From the NCBI RefSeq assembly GCF_036347055.1, contig NZ_CP108882.1:6498001-6562000 (forward strand): DNA of 64,000 bases. The letters run 5' to 3'. The stretch's first letter is position 1. Each line of letters begins with the position of its first letter. This document shows positions 1-9,059 of this stretch, piece after piece. This stretch comes from Streptomyces sp. NBC_00820 (lineage in GTDB: Bacteria; Actinomycetota; Actinomycetes; Streptomycetales; Streptomycetaceae). The position numbers and the translations under genes were made by a program. Under the pieces are notes generated by a model. That model made no database searches. It was not told the origin of the DNA and saw only the letters and a program-made list of their open reading frames with translations.

Positions 1-1
1 G

Positions 2-1162
2 GGCTGGGAGCCGTACGAGGACGCGTACACCGCCCCCGCCGGCTTCGTCCCGGACGGCCCCACCCTCGCCGACGACCCCCTGATGCTGTACTTCACCTCC
101 GGTACGACCGCCCGCCCCAAGCTGGTCGAGCACACCCACACCTCGTACCCGGTCGGGCATCTGTCCACCATGTACTGGATCGGTCTCAAGCCCGGCGACG
201 TGCACCTCAACATCTCCTCGCCCGGCTGGGCCAAGCACGCCTGGTCCAACCTGTTCGCCCCGTGGAACGCCGAGGCGACCGTCTTCCTCTTCAACTACAC
301 GCGCTTCGACGCGGGCCGCCTGATGGCCGAGATGGACCGGGCCGGCGTCACCACGTTCTGCGCGCCGCCCACCGTCTGGCGCATGCTCATCCAGGCCGAC
401 CTCACCCAGCTCGCCACCCCGCCCCGCGAGGCCGTCGCGGCCGGCGAACCGCTCAACCCCGAGGTCATCGAGCAGGTCCGCCGGGCCTGGGACGTCACCA
501 TCCGGGACGGCTTCGGGCAGACCGAGACCGCCGTGCAGGTCTCCAACAGCCCCGGCCAGCCGCTGAAGACCGGCTCCATGGGCCGGCCCAGCCCCGGCTT
601 CCGTGTGGAACTCCTCGACCCGGTCACCGGCGCGCCCGGCGCCGACGAGGGCGAGATCGCCCTCGACCTGTCCGACCGCCCGGTGGGCCTGATGGCCGGC
701 TACCACGGCGACCCCGACCGTACGGCGGAGGCGATGGCCGGCGGCTACTACCGCACCGGCGACATCGGCAGCCGGGACGAAGACGGCTATGTCGTCTATG
801 TCGGGCGAGCGGATGACGTGTTCAAGGCCTCGGACTACAAGATCAGTCCGTTCGAGCTGGAGAGCGCCCTGCTGGAGCACGAGGCGGTCGCCGAGGCGGC
901 CGTCGTGCCCGCACCCGACGCGGTGCGGCTGGCCGTGCCCAAGGCGTACGTCGTCCTCGCCGAGGGCTGGGAGCCCGGCCCCGGCACGGCGAAGGCCATC
1001 TTCGAGCACTCCCGCGAGACACTCGCCCCCTACAAGCGCATCCGCCGGCTGGAGTTCGGCGCGCTGCCCAAGACCATCTCCGGCAAGATCCGCCGCATCG
1101 AGCTGCGCGAGGCCACGGCGGCGGGCGCCGGCGACGAATACCGCGAGGAGGACTTCCGGTGA
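2..1162 (+). CDS. Acyl-CoA synthetase (AMP-binding), 5' end outside the window
   Basis: This is a member of the ANL adenylate-forming superfamily, most like medium-chain or aryl acyl-CoA synthetases, which activate a carboxylic acid with ATP and transfer it to CoA. The frame is open from base 2, so the N-terminal part lies upstream; 386 codons are visible. Seen: the P-loop-like TSGTTARPK, the adenylate-binding DGFGQTE, the hinge region YYRTGDIG followed by [20 protein letters not shown], and the C-terminal catalytic lysine in [10 protein letters not shown]. The TGA overlaps the GTG of the next synthetase by four bases, so the two are probably translated together. The substrate cannot be told from the sequence. 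Confidence 0.9.
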   Translation, partial: GWEPYEDAYTAPAGFVPDGPTLADDPLMLYFTSGTTARPKLVEHTHTSYPVGHLSTMYWIGLKPGDVHLNISSPGWAKHAWSNLFAPWNAEATVFLFNYTRFDAGRLMAEMDRAGVTTFCAPPTVWRMLIQADLTQLATPPREAVAAGEPLNPEVIEQVRRAWDVTIRDGFGQTETAVQVSNSPGQPLKTGSMGRPSPGFRVELLDPVTGAPGADEGEIALDLSDRPVGLMAGYHGDPDRTAEAMAGGYYRTGDIGSRDEDGYVVYVGRADDVFKASDYKISPFELESALLEHEAVAEAAVVPAPDAVRLAVPKAYVVLAEGWEPGPGTAKAIFEHSRETLAPYKRIRRLEFGALPKTISGKIRRIELREATAAGAGDEYREEDFR

Positions 1163-2769
1163 CCACGGAACCGTCGTACACGCACGGCACGGGCACCACC
1201 GCCCTGCTCGGCGACACCATCGGAGCCAACCTCGACCGGGCCGTGGCCGCGTGGCCCGGCCGTGAGGCCCTGGTCGACGTCCCCTCCGGGCGACGCTGGA
1301 CCTACTCCGAACTCTCCCGCGACGTCGACCAGTTGGCGTACGCGCTGCTCGCGAGCGGCATCGCCAAGGGCGACCGGGTGGGCATCTGGGCGGTCAACTG
1401 CGCGGAGTGGGTACTGGTCCAGTACGCCACCGCCCGCATCGGCGCCGTCATGGTCAACATCAACCCGGCCTACCGCACCCACGAGGTCGAGTACGTCCTC
1501 AACCAGGCCGGGATCTCCCTGCTGTTCGCCTCCGTCAGCCACAAGACGAGCGACTACCGGGCGATGATCGAGGAAGTCCGGGGCGCCTGCCCGCAGTTGC
1601 GGGAGGTCGTGTACATAGGAGATCCCGGCTGGGAGGGACTGCTCGGGCGCGGGACACCCGACCACTACGAGGAGTTCTGGACCCGCAGGAGCGAACTGTC
1701 CTGCGACGACCCCATCAACATCCAGTACACCTCGGGCACGACGGGCTTCCCCAAGGGGGCCACGCTCTCCCACCACAACATCCTCAACAACGGCTATTTC
1801 GTCGGTGAGTCGATCGCCTACACGGAGCAGGACCGGATCTGCATCCCGGTGCCCTTCTACCACTGCTTCGGCATGGTCATGGGCAACCTGGCGGCCACCT
1901 CGCACGGCGCCTGCATGGTCATCCCGGCCCCCTCCTTCGATCCGAAGGCCACGCTGGAGGCGGTCCAGCGGGAGCGGTGCACGTCCCTGTACGGCGTACC
2001 GACCATGTTCATCGCCGAGTTGAACCTGCCGGACTTCGCGGCGTACGACCTCTCGACCCTGCGCACCGGCATCATGGCGGGCTCCCCCTGCCCGGTGGAG
2101 GTCATGAAGCGGGTCGTCGCCGAGATGCACATGGAGCAGGTCTCCATCTGCTACGGCATGACCGAGACGTCACCTGTCTCCCTCCAGACACGGATGGACG
2201 ACGACCTCGAACACCGCACCGGAACGGTCGGCCGGGTCCTGCCGCACATCGAGGTGAAGGTCGTCGACCCGGCGAACGGCGTCACGCAACCACGTGGAGT
2301 GCCCGGGGAGTTGTGCACCCGCGGCTACAGCGTGATGCTCGGCTACTGGAACGAGCCCGCGAAGACCGCCGAGGTCGTCGACGCGGGCCGCTGGATGCAC
2401 ACCGGGGACCTCGCGGTCATGCGCGAGGACGGGTACGTCGAGATCGTCGGCCGCATCAAGGACATGATCATCCGGGGCGGCGAGAACATCTACCCGCGCG
2501 AGATCGAGGAGTTCCTCTACGCCCACCCCAAGATCCGCGACGTCCAGGTCGTCGGCGTACCGCACGAGACCTACGGCGAGGAGGTCCTCGCCTGCGTCAT
2601 CCCGCACGACACCGACGCCCCCCTCACCCTGGAGGAACTCCACGCCTTCTGCCGGGGCCGCCTCGCCCACTACAAGATCCCGAGCCGGCTCCAGATCCTC
2701 GCCTCCTTCCCGATGACCGTGTCGGGGAAGGTGCGGAAGGTGGAGCTGCGGGAGACGTACGGGGGGTGA
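1159..2769 (+). CDS. Fatty acyl-CoA synthetase / AMP-dependent ligase
   Basis: A full-length ANL-family ligase of 536 residues that activates a carboxylic acid as acyl-AMP and then acyl-CoA. Motifs in order: [11 protein letters not shown] (about residues 190-200), CYGMTETSP (about 330), [39 protein letters not shown] (hinge and motif A8, about 410-455), and [10 protein letters not shown] with the catalytic lysine near the C-terminus. It starts with GTG inside the stop of the preceding ligase (GTGA overlap), so both are one transcription unit. The pairing suggests parts of a fatty- or aryl-acid catabolic pathway; the substrate is inference. Confidence 0.92.
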   Translation: MTTEPSYTHGTGTTALLGDTIGANLDRAVAAWPGREALVDVPSGRRWTYSELSRDVDQLAYALLASGIAKGDRVGIWAVNCAEWVLVQYATARIGAVMVNINPAYRTHEVEYVLNQAGISLLFASVSHKTSDYRAMIEEVRGACPQLREVVYIGDPGWEGLLGRGTPDHYEEFWTRRSELSCDDPINIQYTSGTTGFPKGATLSHHNILNNGYFVGESIAYTEQDRICIPVPFYHCFGMVMGNLAATSHGACMVIPAPSFDPKATLEAVQRERCTSLYGVPTMFIAELNLPDFAAYDLSTLRTGIMAGSPCPVEVMKRVVAEMHMEQVSICYGMTETSPVSLQTRMDDDLEHRTGTVGRVLPHIEVKVVDPANGVTQPRGVPGELCTRGYSVMLGYWNEPAKTAEVVDAGRWMHTGDLAVMREDGYVEIVGRIKDMIIRGGENIYPREIEEFLYAHPKIRDVQVVGVPHETYGEEVLACVIPHDTDAPLTLEELHAFCRGRLAHYKIPSRLQILASFPMTVSGKVRKVELRETYGG

Positions 2770-2841
2770 CGCCTCGGCGGGCGGGGCGGTGTGCCGCGGC
2801 GGCCGGTGCGGTCGTGCCGCCCGCCGCGGCCGCGGGTGCCG

Positions 2842-3609
2842 TCACGTCCCCCCGTCGCGACCGCGGGTGCCGCCGCCGTTGTCGCCGCCGCCGCGTCCGC
2901 GGGCGGCCGGGCGTGCCGCGCCCGACTCGGTGAGCCGCACCCCGGGGCCGTTCACCGGCGTCGGGGTGCCGGTGAGGTCGAGGACGAACAGGGGGACGCC
3001 CAGGGTGTCGGCGCGGGCGCGGGCGTCCTCGGTGAATCCGGCGAGGGAGAAGTAGACCCCGCAGGCGGACTCCGTCATGGCCGTCAGCCACAGGCACTCC
3101 ACGTCCCGCGGCGCCGCCGGGCGCACGGTCGGGTCGACCTGGGCGACCAGGCCGGGCGCGGCGAGCCCGATACCGGACGGCGGCCGCTGGTCCGCGCGGC
3201 GTATGTCGCCGTAGCCCAGCCAGCGCAGATAGAGCGCGGCGGTGGTGACCGCGTCGAGGGCGGTGCGGATGGTGACGGGCTGGAAGGCGGGCCGCCGGGT
3301 GGCGGCGCCGGGCCGGTCCGCGGACGAGGTGTGCCGGGGAGGCGCACCCGCACCGGCCACCGGCAGGCGCAGGAGCGTGCCGCACGAGCAGCCCAGCTCC
3401 GGCTGCGGCCACTGGTTGCGGCGACCGCAGGAGGCGCAGGGGACGGTGACCCAGTCCTCGTCCCAGGTCCGGTGCGCCAGGGCGGCCGGCACGGCGGCCG
3501 GATCCGGCCGGAGGGTGGTGGAAGTGCCGCAGACGCAGGGGTACGACGGCACGGTGTGGACGTGCTCGCGCCCACAGGCCGGACAGCGCACCGGCACGCT
3601 CTCACCCAT
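2842..3609 (-). CDS. Zinc-ribbon protein with degenerate Mrr-like nuclease fold
   Basis: About 255 residues from the ATG whose complement is at 3607-3609. The N-terminus has two zinc-ribbon-like Cys clusters, CPACG...CVCG and CASCG...CSCG (about residues 8-75). After a linker, a region resembling the Mrr-type restriction endonuclease core follows: GIGLAAPGLVAQVD, then YFSLAGFTEDARARADTLGVPLFVLDL. In active Mrr-like enzymes the first element carries an Asp and the second reads QxK. Here those positions appear as Gly and Asp, so cleavage is doubtful. The C-terminal 30 residues are Gly/Arg rich. A non-catalytic nucleic-acid-binding role is inference. Confidence 0.7.
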   Translation of the reverse strand: MGESVPVRCPACGREHVHTVPSYPCVCGTSTTLRPDPAAVPAALAHRTWDEDWVTVPCASCGRRNQWPQPELGCSCGTLLRLPVAGAGAPPRHTSSADRPGAATRRPAFQPVTIRTALDAVTTAALYLRWLGYGDIRRADQRPPSGIGLAAPGLVAQVDPTVRPAAPRDVECLWLTAMTESACGVYFSLAGFTEDARARADTLGVPLFVLDLTGTPTPVNGPGVRLTESGAARPAARGRGGGDNGGGTRGRDGGT

Positions 3610-3718
3610 GACCCACCCCCGGGTCGCGTCGTCTCGGGACCGCCGCGCCCGGACGGTCGTGCCGGGACACTCGTGCGGGGACAGTCGTGCCGGGACACTC
3701 ACGCCGGGTCGGCGTGGC

Positions 3719-3910
3719 TCATCCTCCTCCTGCCGCACCCCGCCTGTCCGGCCGTTGCCGCCTCTGCCCCGCCCGAACCCGCCCACTCCCGGCGGGGGCA
3801 GGCCGCTCCGCCGGCACCTCACGACCGACGACCGTCACGGCACCCCGGGCGCCCCCGCGCAGCAGGGCGAGCGCGTACGGGTCCAGTGGTTCCGTCGCCG
3901 TACGCCCCAT
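3719..3910 (-). pseudogene. Short ORF starting like a TIGR04222-type membrane protein
   Basis: The ATG has a good ribosome site (CGGGGGTAGCT). The first residues, EPLDPYALALLRGGARGAVTV, resemble the start of TIGR04222-type actinobacterial proteins (DPY-x-ALLRGG-x-R-AAVTVA). After about 30 codons the resemblance stops and the rest is Arg/Gly-rich, as expected for read-through of non-coding GC-rich DNA. I read it as a 5' remnant. The rest of the 3610-4068 gap shows nothing else that I can support. Confidence 0.3.
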
Positions 3911-4068
3911 AGCTACCCCCGGGCGGGGCCCGCCGCCCCCGTGCCGACGGGCCCCGCGTGCTCACAGTCTCCCCGCCGCCGACGGTCGCCGAAGCCTGCC
4001 CGGCGGTGTTCAGAGCTTCATTTGAGGGTGACGTAGACCGGGTACGACGGCTGCCGTAGCCGGTGCGG

Positions 4069-4302
4069 CTACACCTCGTGCTCGGACAGCCCGGGCCAGT
4101 CGTCCGGGCCGCCGCCCTGCCACTCGATGAGGTCGCTCTCCTCCACCTCGATCCGGTCCAGGTCGGCGAGTCGCAGGATCTCGACGACGTCGTCCAGATG
4201 CGAGGCGAGCCCCAGCGTCACGTCCCCCTCGGTGACCCGCCGGGACCCGTCGAGGGCCGGGGAGTGGACCACGATGTGCGGGTAGTGCGTCGGATTGCCC
4301 AT
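4069..4302 (-). CDS. Small acidic hypothetical protein (77 aa)
   Basis: The protein has 77 residues from the ATG complementary to 4300-4302 and ends GLSEHEV. It is acidic, and the stretch HLDDVVEILRLADLDRIEVEESDLIEWQGGGPDDW looks like a folded small domain: a helix, a strand and a terminal EW-x-GG-x-x-x-W signature. I do not know a named family for it. A second ORF at 26203-26406 has a similar D-x-x-x-FL-x-x-AG...VEW-x-G-x-x-x-EW layout. It is divergent from the cyclophilin gene at 4450, with about 150 bases between them that probably hold both promoters. Confidence 0.65.
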   Translation of the reverse strand: MGNPTHYPHIVVHSPALDGSRRVTEGDVTLGLASHLDDVVEILRLADLDRIEVEESDLIEWQGGGPDDWPGLSEHEV

Positions 4303-4449
4303 GGCTTCAGCGTGCTGCGGAAGCCGGGGACGCGCACCCGGAGACCGCGCCTCCACAGGAGTGGTCCGCGGGCGGTGACAGTACACATCGAGGTGACCGT
4401 GTGTGATTATCGAATACCGTCCGTGACGTAGCGCAGAGAGGGTATCGCC

Positions 4450-4977
4450 GTGGCAGAGGAGCTGTACGCGACGCTGAAGACCGACCGGGGCGATATCGTG
4501 GTCCGGCTGCTGCCGAACCACGCGCCGAAGACGGTGCGGAACTTCACCGAGCTGGCCAAGGGGGAGCGGGAGTGGGTGAACCCGGAGACGGGGCAGCCGA
4601 CCACGGACCGGCTGTACGACGGCACGGTCATCCATCGCGTGATCGAAGGCTTCATGATCCAGGGCGGCGACCCGCTGGGGAACGGCACAGGGGGCCCCGG
4701 TTACAAGTTCGCGGACGAGTTCCACCCCGACCTGGCCTTCACCAAGCCCTACCTGCTGGCCATGGCGAACGCCGGCCCCGGCACGAACGGCTCCCAGTTC
4801 TTCATCACCGTCTCCCCGACCACCTGGCTCACCGGCAAGCACACCGTCTTCGGTGAAGTGGCCGACGAGGCGAGCCGGAAGGTCGTCGACGCCATCGCGA
4901 CGACGGAGACCGACCCCCGCACGGACCGCCCGGTGCAGGACGTCGTCATCGAGTCGGTGACCGTCGAGACCCGCTGA
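4450..4977 (+). CDS. Cyclophilin-type peptidyl-prolyl cis-trans isomerase
   Basis: The 175-residue protein is a single cyclophilin domain with no signal peptide or membrane segment, so it acts in the cytoplasm on X-Pro bonds. Key features: VIHRVIEGFMIQGGDP with the catalytic Arg at about residue 63 and Gln at 71, GTNGSQFFIT (Phe at about 118), and TTWLTGKHTVFGEV with Trp 126 and His 131. The GTG start follows an AGAGAGGG-like ribosome site. It is monocistronic: the next gene starts about 250 bases downstream and has its own leader. Confidence 0.95.
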   Translation: MAEELYATLKTDRGDIVVRLLPNHAPKTVRNFTELAKGEREWVNPETGQPTTDRLYDGTVIHRVIEGFMIQGGDPLGNGTGGPGYKFADEFHPDLAFTKPYLLAMANAGPGTNGSQFFITVSPTTWLTGKHTVFGEVADEASRKVVDAIATTETDPRTDRPVQDVVIESVTVETR

Positions 4978-5230
4978 CGCTCACGGATCACGAAACGGCC
5001 TCGATCCGGCCGCCGTTCACAACCTGTGGCACCGATGAAGCATCAACTAAGCGTCAACAAAGCGCCAGTGGAGTGCCGGTGCGGTGCCAACGGGGTGCAA
5101 ATGGGGCGCGGGTCAGGCAGAACGATGCTGTGAAGATCCCGTCGTCGTGCTTCCATTGCCCCGGCACGCATCGGTCGAGGATTGCTCCCGATGCGCGATG
5201 CCGTATGCCGTGAAAGGGCGACGAAAAAGC

Positions 5231-7459
5231 ATGAAGAGACGTGTGTGGGGGACCGCTGCCGCCGTGGTGGCCGCGGTGACCGGCGTCGTCGTGTTCCAGG
5301 GGGTTCAGGGGGATGACGGAGGGAAGAACGGCGCGAACGCGCCGTTGGTGACCGGGCCCGTGCGCACCTCGGTGCACACGGCGTCCGTGAAGGCCGAGGG
5401 CGACCGGGCCGAGGTGCCCGAGCGCGATACCGCCGCGTTCAGCCTCGTCGGTCTGTCATGGACCAAGCCGTCCGCGCAGATACCGGGCACCGTCCAGGTG
5501 CGCACCCGCAGCGCCCGCACCGGCGCGTGGGGATCGTGGATCACCCTTGACACCGGCGGCCACGGTGCCGCCGCGGAGGAGAGCCGGCGCGGCGCGACCG
5601 AACCCGCCTGGGTCGGGCCGTCCGACGGCGTCCAGGCCCGCGTGGACGGCCGCGGCACACCCCTTCCAGCCGGGATGCGGCTGGAGATGGTCGACCCGGG
5701 CGCCGGCCGTGTCGCGATGAACGCCGATCCGGTCGCGTTCGCGGCCGACGACCCCACGGCGACCCCGGGCGACGAGACGAGCGCGCCGGCGGACACGGCC
5801 ACGGAGGCGCCCACACAGGCGCCCACGGACGAGCCGACCCCGTCGCCCAGCACGCCGTCCGCGAGCGACCCGGCGCCGACGGCCACGACCACCCCGGCTC
5901 CGACCCCGACGCCGACCGCGTCGGGCACCGCCACGCTGCCGCCGGCCCCGGTCTCGACCGCGCCCGAGCCGCCGGTCGTCACCCGCGCCCAGTGGGGCGC
6001 GGACGAGTCGCTGAACAACGAAGCGCCCGAGTACGGCACGGAGGTCAAGGCGGTCTTCGTCCACCACACCGTGGACGCCAACGACTACTCCTGCGCCGAC
6101 TCCGCCGCCATGGTCCGCGCCATCCGCACGTACCACATCCAGTCCAACGGCTGGAAGGACATCGGCTACAACTTCCTCGTCGACAAGTGCGGAACGATCT
6201 TCGAGGGGCGCAAGGGAGGCGTGGACCGGCCGGTGATCGGCGCCCACAACCCGGGCTTCAACACCAACACCGTCGGCATCTCGGTCCTGGGTGAGTACAC
6301 CTCGATCGACGCCTCCGCCGCCGCCAAGGCCTCGGTGGCCCGCGTGGCCGCCTGGAAGCTCGGGCAGTACCACTACGACCCCACCGGCAAGGTCGACCTG
6401 ACGGCCGGTATGGACAACGGCAAGTTCAAGCTCGGGCAGACGGCCAGTTTCTACCGGATCTCCGGCCACCGCGACGGCTTCTCCACCGAGTGCCCGGGCG
6501 ACAAGCTCTACGCCTCCCTGCCCGGGATCCGCACCCTCGCGGGCGGTCCCGTCAGCGGACTCGCCCTCAAGACCTTCGGTCAGGCGAGCGTCTCCGGCAG
6601 CACCGCCTACACCAAGGGCCCGCTCACGGTGAACTGGGCCATCACCTCCCCGACGGCGCTGGTCAGCCGCTACGAGGTGCTCGTCGACGGCAAGGTCGCG
6701 AACACCGCGACCCCCACCGCCACTTCCGCCTCGCTGTCACTGGCCCCCGGTACGCACACCGTCGCCGTGCGAGCGGTGCACGTCTCGGGCCGCACCGCGG
6801 TGACCCCCAACGCCACCGTCGTCGCCGACACCACCGCACCCTCCTTCGCCACCAAGCCCTCGGTGGCGCTGCGCGCCGGCACCGTCAACACCACCGCCGT
6901 TCCCGTCACGCTGGGCTGGAAGGCCGCCGACAGCGCGGCGCTGAAGGAGGCGCGCCTGACGTCCCCGTCCGCGCACACCTATGGTCCGACCGTCTACAGC
7001 GCGGCTCTGACCTCGAACTCCGGCACCGCCACCACGTGGTCGATGACGGCGTACGACCAGGCCGGCAACACCGCCCGAGCCACCGTCGCGGCCACTCCGG
7101 TCATCCTCCAGGAGACCTCGGCCACCCGGACCGGCACCTGGACCACCAAGTCCTCCAGCAGCTACCTGGGCGGCAAGTCCTACAGCTCCAGCTCCAAGAA
7201 CGCCTCGCTCACCTGGAAGTTCACCGGCCGCTCGGTGGCCTGGGCGGTCTCGCGGGCCAGCACCTCCGGCCAGGCGTACGTCTACGTCGACGGCACCAAG
7301 ACGGCCACCGTGGACCTGAAGTCCAGCACCACCAAGTACCGCGACGCGCTGTGGACCAAGACCTGGTCCGCCGGCGCGGCCCACACCATCAAGATCGTCG
7401 TGGTCGGCACCTCCGGACGCCCGACCGTCACCACCGACGGACTGGTTTACATCAAGTAG
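5231..7459 (+). CDS. Secreted N-acetylmuramoyl-L-alanine amidase (PGRP domain)
   Basis: A 742-residue exported peptidoglycan hydrolase. The ATG at 5231 gives MKRR followed by a hydrophobic segment, a typical Sec signal or anchor, so I prefer it to starts further upstream. A Thr/Pro-rich linker (about residues 175-245) leads into an Amidase_2/PGRP domain that starts at TRAQWGADE (about 253). Zinc ligands are visible: His in VFVHHTVD, His in ISGHRDGF, Cys in TECPGD. The C-terminal third has Ig-like repeats (ADTTAPSF, YDQAGNTAR) and a last segment with SSSYLGGKSYSS, as in other actinobacterial wall hydrolases. A strong hairpin terminator follows. Confidence 0.92.
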   Translation: MKRRVWGTAAAVVAAVTGVVVFQGVQGDDGGKNGANAPLVTGPVRTSVHTASVKAEGDRAEVPERDTAAFSLVGLSWTKPSAQIPGTVQVRTRSARTGAWGSWITLDTGGHGAAAEESRRGATEPAWVGPSDGVQARVDGRGTPLPAGMRLEMVDPGAGRVAMNADPVAFAADDPTATPGDETSAPADTATEAPTQAPTDEPTPSPSTPSASDPAPTATTTPAPTPTPTASGTATLPPAPVSTAPEPPVVTRAQWGADESLNNEAPEYGTEVKAVFVHHTVDANDYSCADSAAMVRAIRTYHIQSNGWKDIGYNFLVDKCGTIFEGRKGGVDRPVIGAHNPGFNTNTVGISVLGEYTSIDASAAAKASVARVAAWKLGQYHYDPTGKVDLTAGMDNGKFKLGQTASFYRISGHRDGFSTECPGDKLYASLPGIRTLAGGPVSGLALKTFGQASVSGSTAYTKGPLTVNWAITSPTALVSRYEVLVDGKVANTATPTATSASLSLAPGTHTVAVRAVHVSGRTAVTPNATVVADTTAPSFATKPSVALRAGTVNTTAVPVTLGWKAADSAALKEARLTSPSAHTYGPTVYSAALTSNSGTATTWSMTAYDQAGNTARATVAATPVILQETSATRTGTWTTKSSSSYLGGKSYSSSSKNASLTWKFTGRSVAWAVSRASTSGQAYVYVDGTKTATVDLKSSTTKYRDALWTKTWSAGAAHTIKIVVVGTSGRPTVTTDGLVYIK

Positions 7460-7480
7460 CCGATCCCGCATGTCCCGCCA

Positions 7481-7513
7481 CGGGCCCGGTCATCCGCGTG
7501 ATGGCCGGGCCCG
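7481..7513 (+). terminator. Strong hairpin terminator after the amidase gene
   Basis: A 13-bp stem, CGGGCCCGGTCAT with ATGGCCGGGCCCG, contains a single G-T wobble and closes a 7-nt loop. It lies 22 bases after the amidase stop codon. There is no U-tract, as is common in Streptomyces. Confidence 0.8.
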
Positions 7514-7681
7514 ACGCGTCATCTCCGCTGCGGGGGGCTTCCGTTAGGGTCGTGCCCCAGTCGCCGCGGCAGGTGGCGGGCCGGCCGCCCGCCCGAGGCC
7601 CGGGGGAGGGGCGTCCGGATGCGTCCTGTCGGTGGGATCCTGGGAGAACACGCAGGTCGGAGTCGATATCGAGGGGGCGCA

Positions 7682-8029
7682 GTGCGATTGCGGGTGGAGT
7701 TCACGACCGAACCGTTCGACCTGGAGGAGGCCCCCGCGCACGCCGTCGTGGCCCGTGAGGTCATCGAGGGCGCGAAGCTGGACGCCGTCGACGTCGGCCC
7801 GTTCGGCAACACGGCCGAAGGGAGTGCCGGCGACGTGCTCACCACCGTCGACGCGCTGCTGCGCCGGGCCCTGGACGCCGGTGCCACCCGGATCTCGCTC
7901 CAGGTCAACGTGATCGGCGAAACAGTCGGCGAAACGGCCGGCGAAACAGCCGGGGAGACGGCTGGGGAAACAGTCGGGGAGACGGCTGGGGAAACAGTCG
8001 GCGAGTCGGCCGGGGAGGAGCTGCGGTGA
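7682..8029 (+). CDS. Thiamine-binding-like (UPF0045/MTH1187 fold) protein with repeat tail
   Basis: A 115-residue protein from a GTG at 7682 (VRLRVEFTTEPFDLEEAPAH). The first 80 residues match the small MTH1187/YkoF-like fold: a strand VEFTTEPF, a helix, VDVGPFGNTAEG, a second helix, then ATRISLQVNV. Related proteins bind thiamine or a similar small ligand. The tail is a run of G-E-T/S-V/A units made by eight 12-bp DNA repeats. The stop overlaps the start of the HTH gene at 8026 (GTGA), so the two are translationally coupled and the HTH protein may respond to the same ligand; that is inference. Confidence 0.65.
   Translation: MRLRVEFTTEPFDLEEAPAHAVVAREVIEGAKLDAVDVGPFGNTAEGSAGDVLTTVDALLRRALDAGATRISLQVNVIGETVGETAGETAGETAGETVGETAGETVGESAGEELR
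7916..8011 (+). repeat. In-frame 12-bp minisatellite, 8 units
   Basis: Eight consecutive 12-bp units of consensus GGSGARACRGYC encode Gly-Glu-Thr/Ser-Val/Ala, and a partial ninth follows. Because 12 is a multiple of three, changes in copy number lengthen or shorten the protein tail without changing frame. Confidence 0.95.
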
Positions 8030-8388
8030 CCGGGGAAGAGGCGTTCGTCGCGGCGCTGAAGCCGCTGGTCGACGCCATGGGCGGCCGGCTGGTCCCGCCC
8101 GACGAGGCCGGCCGCGAGGACGTCGTCCTCGCATGGGAGGGCGCCGACGTCGTCGCCGTACGGCTGCCCCAGCTCGCGGAGTCCCTGGACCACATCCTCG
8201 CCGCCCTGGAACGGCGGCACGGCCGGCCGCTGGCCGACCTGGACCGCAAGGCCAAGCAGGAGGTCGTACGGACGCTGGAGGCGCGGGGCGCCTTCGCGGT
8301 GCGGCACGGCGTGGAGACGGTGGCCAACGCGCTCGGCGTCAGCCGTTTCACGGTCTACAACTACCTCAACCGGGAGAAGGGGAACTGA
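8026..8388 (+). CDS. Helix-turn-helix protein (YheO-like C-terminal HTH)
   Basis: A 120-residue protein. The N-terminal 60 residues form a small alpha/beta region (FVAALKPLVDAMGGRLV...VVAVRLPQLAESLDHILAALE). The C-terminal half, DRKAKQEVVRTLEARGAFAVRHGVETVANALGVSRFTVYNYLN, is a clear HTH of the kind at the C-terminus of YheO-type regulators. It is coupled to the upstream thiamine-binding-like gene. The purine-degradation operon begins about 150 bases downstream, but that operon has its own AllR-type operator, so a role there is not implied. Confidence 0.75.
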   Translation: MTGEEAFVAALKPLVDAMGGRLVPPDEAGREDVVLAWEGADVVAVRLPQLAESLDHILAALERRHGRPLADLDRKAKQEVVRTLEARGAFAVRHGVETVANALGVSRFTVYNYLNREKGN

Positions 8389-8434
8389 ACGGTTCCCCGC
8401 ACCCCTCCGGGGGGCGCGCCCGAAACCCAGAATC

Positions 8435-8474
8435 TTCAACAAAGTGTTGACGTCGACGTTCCGGGGGCGTTAGC
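8435..8474 (+). promoter_or_regulatory. Predicted AllR operator and promoter of the uraD operon
   Basis: The inverted repeat TTCAAC-AAAGT-GTTGAC (8435-8451) lies about 90 bases before uraD. Its right half supplies a -35-like TTGACG, followed after 17 bases by TTAGCT as a weak -10. The same TTCAAY-N5-GTTGAM arrangement occurs between allR and allB (42086) and upstream of aceB (39603). Confidence 0.65.
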
Positions 8475-8542
8475 TGGCGGCAGCCCGTCGAGCATGACGG
8501 CCACTCGCGGCGACGACGGCCCTCGCGGCCACGGAGGCTTCC

Positions 8543-9055
8543 GTGACGACGACTTCCCCGCCCCCGGGCCTGGCCCGGTTCAACGCCCTGGAGGAGAGCG
8601 CGGCCCTCGCCGCCCTCCGCGAGGCGTGCGCCTGCGCCGTGTGGGCCCGCCGGCTGCTCGTCGTACGTCCGTACGCCACCACGGACGACCTCTACGTCGC
8701 CGCCGACGCCGCGCTGGCCGGGCTGAGCACCGCGGACCTCGAAGAGGCGCTGGCCGCCCATCCGCCGATCGGCCGCCCGAAGCCCGGCGACCCGGCCTCC
8801 ACCCGGGAACAGCACGGCATGGCCGGTGCCTCCGAGACGCTCAAGGCGGAGATGCTCGCACTCAATCTCACCTACCAGGACAGGTTCGGCCACGTCTTCC
8901 TCATCTGCGCCACCGGCCGGACCGGGGAGCAGATGCGTGACGCGCTCAAGGAGCGGCTGGGCAACACGCCGGAGCGGGAGTGGGAGACCGTCCGTACCGA
9001 ACTGGGAAGGATCAACCGCATCCGGCTGGCCCGACTCGTCGAAGAGGACGCCTGA
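8543..9055 (+). CDS. uraD: 2-oxo-4-hydroxy-4-carboxy-5-ureidoimidazoline (OHCU) decarboxylase
   Basis: A 170-residue cytoplasmic enzyme of the urate pathway; it decarboxylates OHCU to (S)-allantoin, following uricase and HIU hydrolase. Family marks: FNALEESAALAALREAC at the N-terminus, the catalytic-type His in EALAAHPPIGRPKPGD (about residue 73), MAGASETLKAEMLALNLTYQDRFGHVFLICATGRTGEQM, and the closing ELGRINRIRLARLVEE. The GTG start has a CGGAGG ribosome site. The next gene begins 4 bases after its stop. It is the first gene of the four-gene uricase operon, under the predicted AllR operator. Confidence 0.93.
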   Translation: MTTTSPPPGLARFNALEESAALAALREACACAVWARRLLVVRPYATTDDLYVAADAALAGLSTADLEEALAAHPPIGRPKPGDPASTREQHGMAGASETLKAEMLALNLTYQDRFGHVFLICATGRTGEQMRDALKERLGNTPEREWETVRTELGRINRIRLARLVEEDA

Positions 9056-9059
9056 CACC

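Noticed and set aside
4978..5230. In-frame extension of the amidase to 5084
   Set aside because: The upstream codons lack protein-like sequence and would bury the signal peptide; the ATG at 5231 is better.
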